From the NCBI RefSeq assembly GCF_023715505.1, contig NZ_JAMBOH010000016.1, positions 1 to 64,000 of the forward strand: DNA of 64,000 nt. The letters are read 5' to 3'. The notes beneath the pieces were generated by a model. That model saw only the letters and a list, made by a program, of their open reading frames with translations. It was not told the origin of the DNA and ran no database searches. Shown piece by piece: positions 63,599-64,000 of this stretch. The first letter of the stretch is position 1. Each line of letters begins with the position of its first letter. This DNA is from Neobacillus cucumis (GTDB lineage Bacteria > Bacillota > Bacilli > Bacillales_B > DSM-18226). A program made the position numbers and the translations under genes.

Positions 63599-64000
63599 TT
63601 ATTGAATCATTTTTGAAGACCTTGCCAACTCTGCAGTCTTTTGGATTCGTTTACTCAGAGGTTCTTTCAAGAAAAGTGCTAAAATAAAGCTGGCAGCCAC
63701 AAAGAGTAGCAAGTAAAACACATCTCTTACCACCACTTCTGCAACCATTCCTCCTACCGTTTCGCGCAGCAAACTAACCGCATATGTAAACGGCATAAAA
63801 GGATATATTCTTTGAAAAAAGACTGAAGTGGTACTAACAGGAAAGGTGGCACCGGAACTGGAAATTTGCAGCACCAAAAGAATAATTGCTAACCCTTTTC
63901 CAATTGTGCCGAAAACAGAACATAAAGTAAACGTGATAATTACAAAAACCAGCCCAATAAAGATACTAAAGAGAAAAAACCATAGTTTATCAACGGCATA
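63599..64000 (-). CDS. YhgE/Pip-like ABC-2 membrane protein, C-terminal part (cut by window)
   Basis: The frame stays open to the right edge, giving the last 133 residues of a larger protein. Four helices are visible. The segment LQISSSGATFPVS followed by PFMPFTYAVSLLRE is characteristic of the C-terminal domain of YhgE/Pip proteins, which relate to phage infection receptors and type VII-linked or ABC-2 export. A basic tail ends the protein. The N-terminal half and true start are beyond the window. Confidence 0.72.
   Translation of the reverse strand, partial: YAVDKLWFFLFSIFIGLVFVIITFTLCSVFGTIGKGLAIILLVLQISSSGATFPVSTTSVFFQRIYPFMPFTYAVSLLRETVGGMVAEVVVRDVFYLLLFVAASFILALFLKEPLSKRIQKTAELARSSKMIQ

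Overview
The window reads as a chromosomal segment of a low-GC, aerobic, probably spore-forming Bacillaceae; a Neobacillus/Mesobacillus-type Bacillus is my best guess. Support comes from strong AGGAGG-type ribosome binding sites, frequent TTG/GTG starts, Bacillus-type genes (roc, hmp, mntH, SbcCD, YitT, VanW, AIM24), a T-box, a CIRCE element, and two interspersed repeats typical of Bacillaceae intergenic regions. I see no rRNA, tRNA, CRISPR or phage genes. The only mobile-element coding is the edge of an IS3-type transposase at the left end.

Layout. 0-5 kb: transposase edge, M42 aminopeptidase, four-histidine membrane protein, TatA, a His-rich secreted protein, and NADH dehydrogenase (ndh) under two Rex/Fnr-type boxes. 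5-12.1 kb: VOC protein, an ABC-2 exporter with a GDSL hydrolase, flavohaemoglobin hmp with an Fnr-like box about 41.5 bp from its predicted start of transcription, DegV, YdcF and GNAT proteins. 12.2-12.6 kb: seven 52-bp tandem repeats. 12.7-14.5 kb: eukaryote-like prolyl-tRNA synthetase with a proline T-box. 14.5-21.2 kb: membrane cupredoxin, PepSY-like protein, two-component system and a MacB/YknXYZ-type export operon. 21.4-25.1 kb: TerD-zinc ribbon-TerB protein, structured repeat, orphan selB. 25.3-29 kb: mntH with an MntR-like box, then GNAT, VWA-like, uracil-DNA glycosylase and secreted-protein genes. 29.1-31.4 kb: FAD dehydrogenase between two repeat arrays. 31.4-36.1 kb: sbcDC and a cold-shock gene. 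36.5-39.8 kb: SulP transporter/ArsR pair, a structured ncRNA candidate, AIM24. 40-42.7 kb: PadR/HAAS/DUF4173 operon. 43-51 kb: arginine/ornithine catabolism (rocE, rocG, rocD, rocA, rocR) with two near-perfect sigma-54 promoters. 51-55.2 kb: VanW lipoprotein, small proteins and a decayed molybdopterin oxidoreductase. 55.3-64 kb: GntP, aspA, MarR/MFS, YitT, htpG under CIRCE, and the edge of a YhgE/Pip-like gene.

How the genes work together. The roc block is a complete ornithine-to-glutamate-to-2-oxoglutarate route (RocD, RocA, RocG) with a permease and its own sigma-54 activator; arginase is not in the window. aspA and gntP add further organic-acid and amino-acid catabolism. ndh, hmp and mntH carry operators that suggest control by NADH/oxygen, nitric oxide or oxygen, and manganese.

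The least explained material is non-coding: three unrelated intergenic repeat loci sharing a 51-52 bp period, a free-standing RNA of about 113 nt with its own promoter and terminator, and a 246-bp interspersed element with a long hairpin. SelB without selA, selD or tRNA-Sec in the window, and a wrecked molybdoenzyme 28 kb away, are the main evolutionary puzzles.
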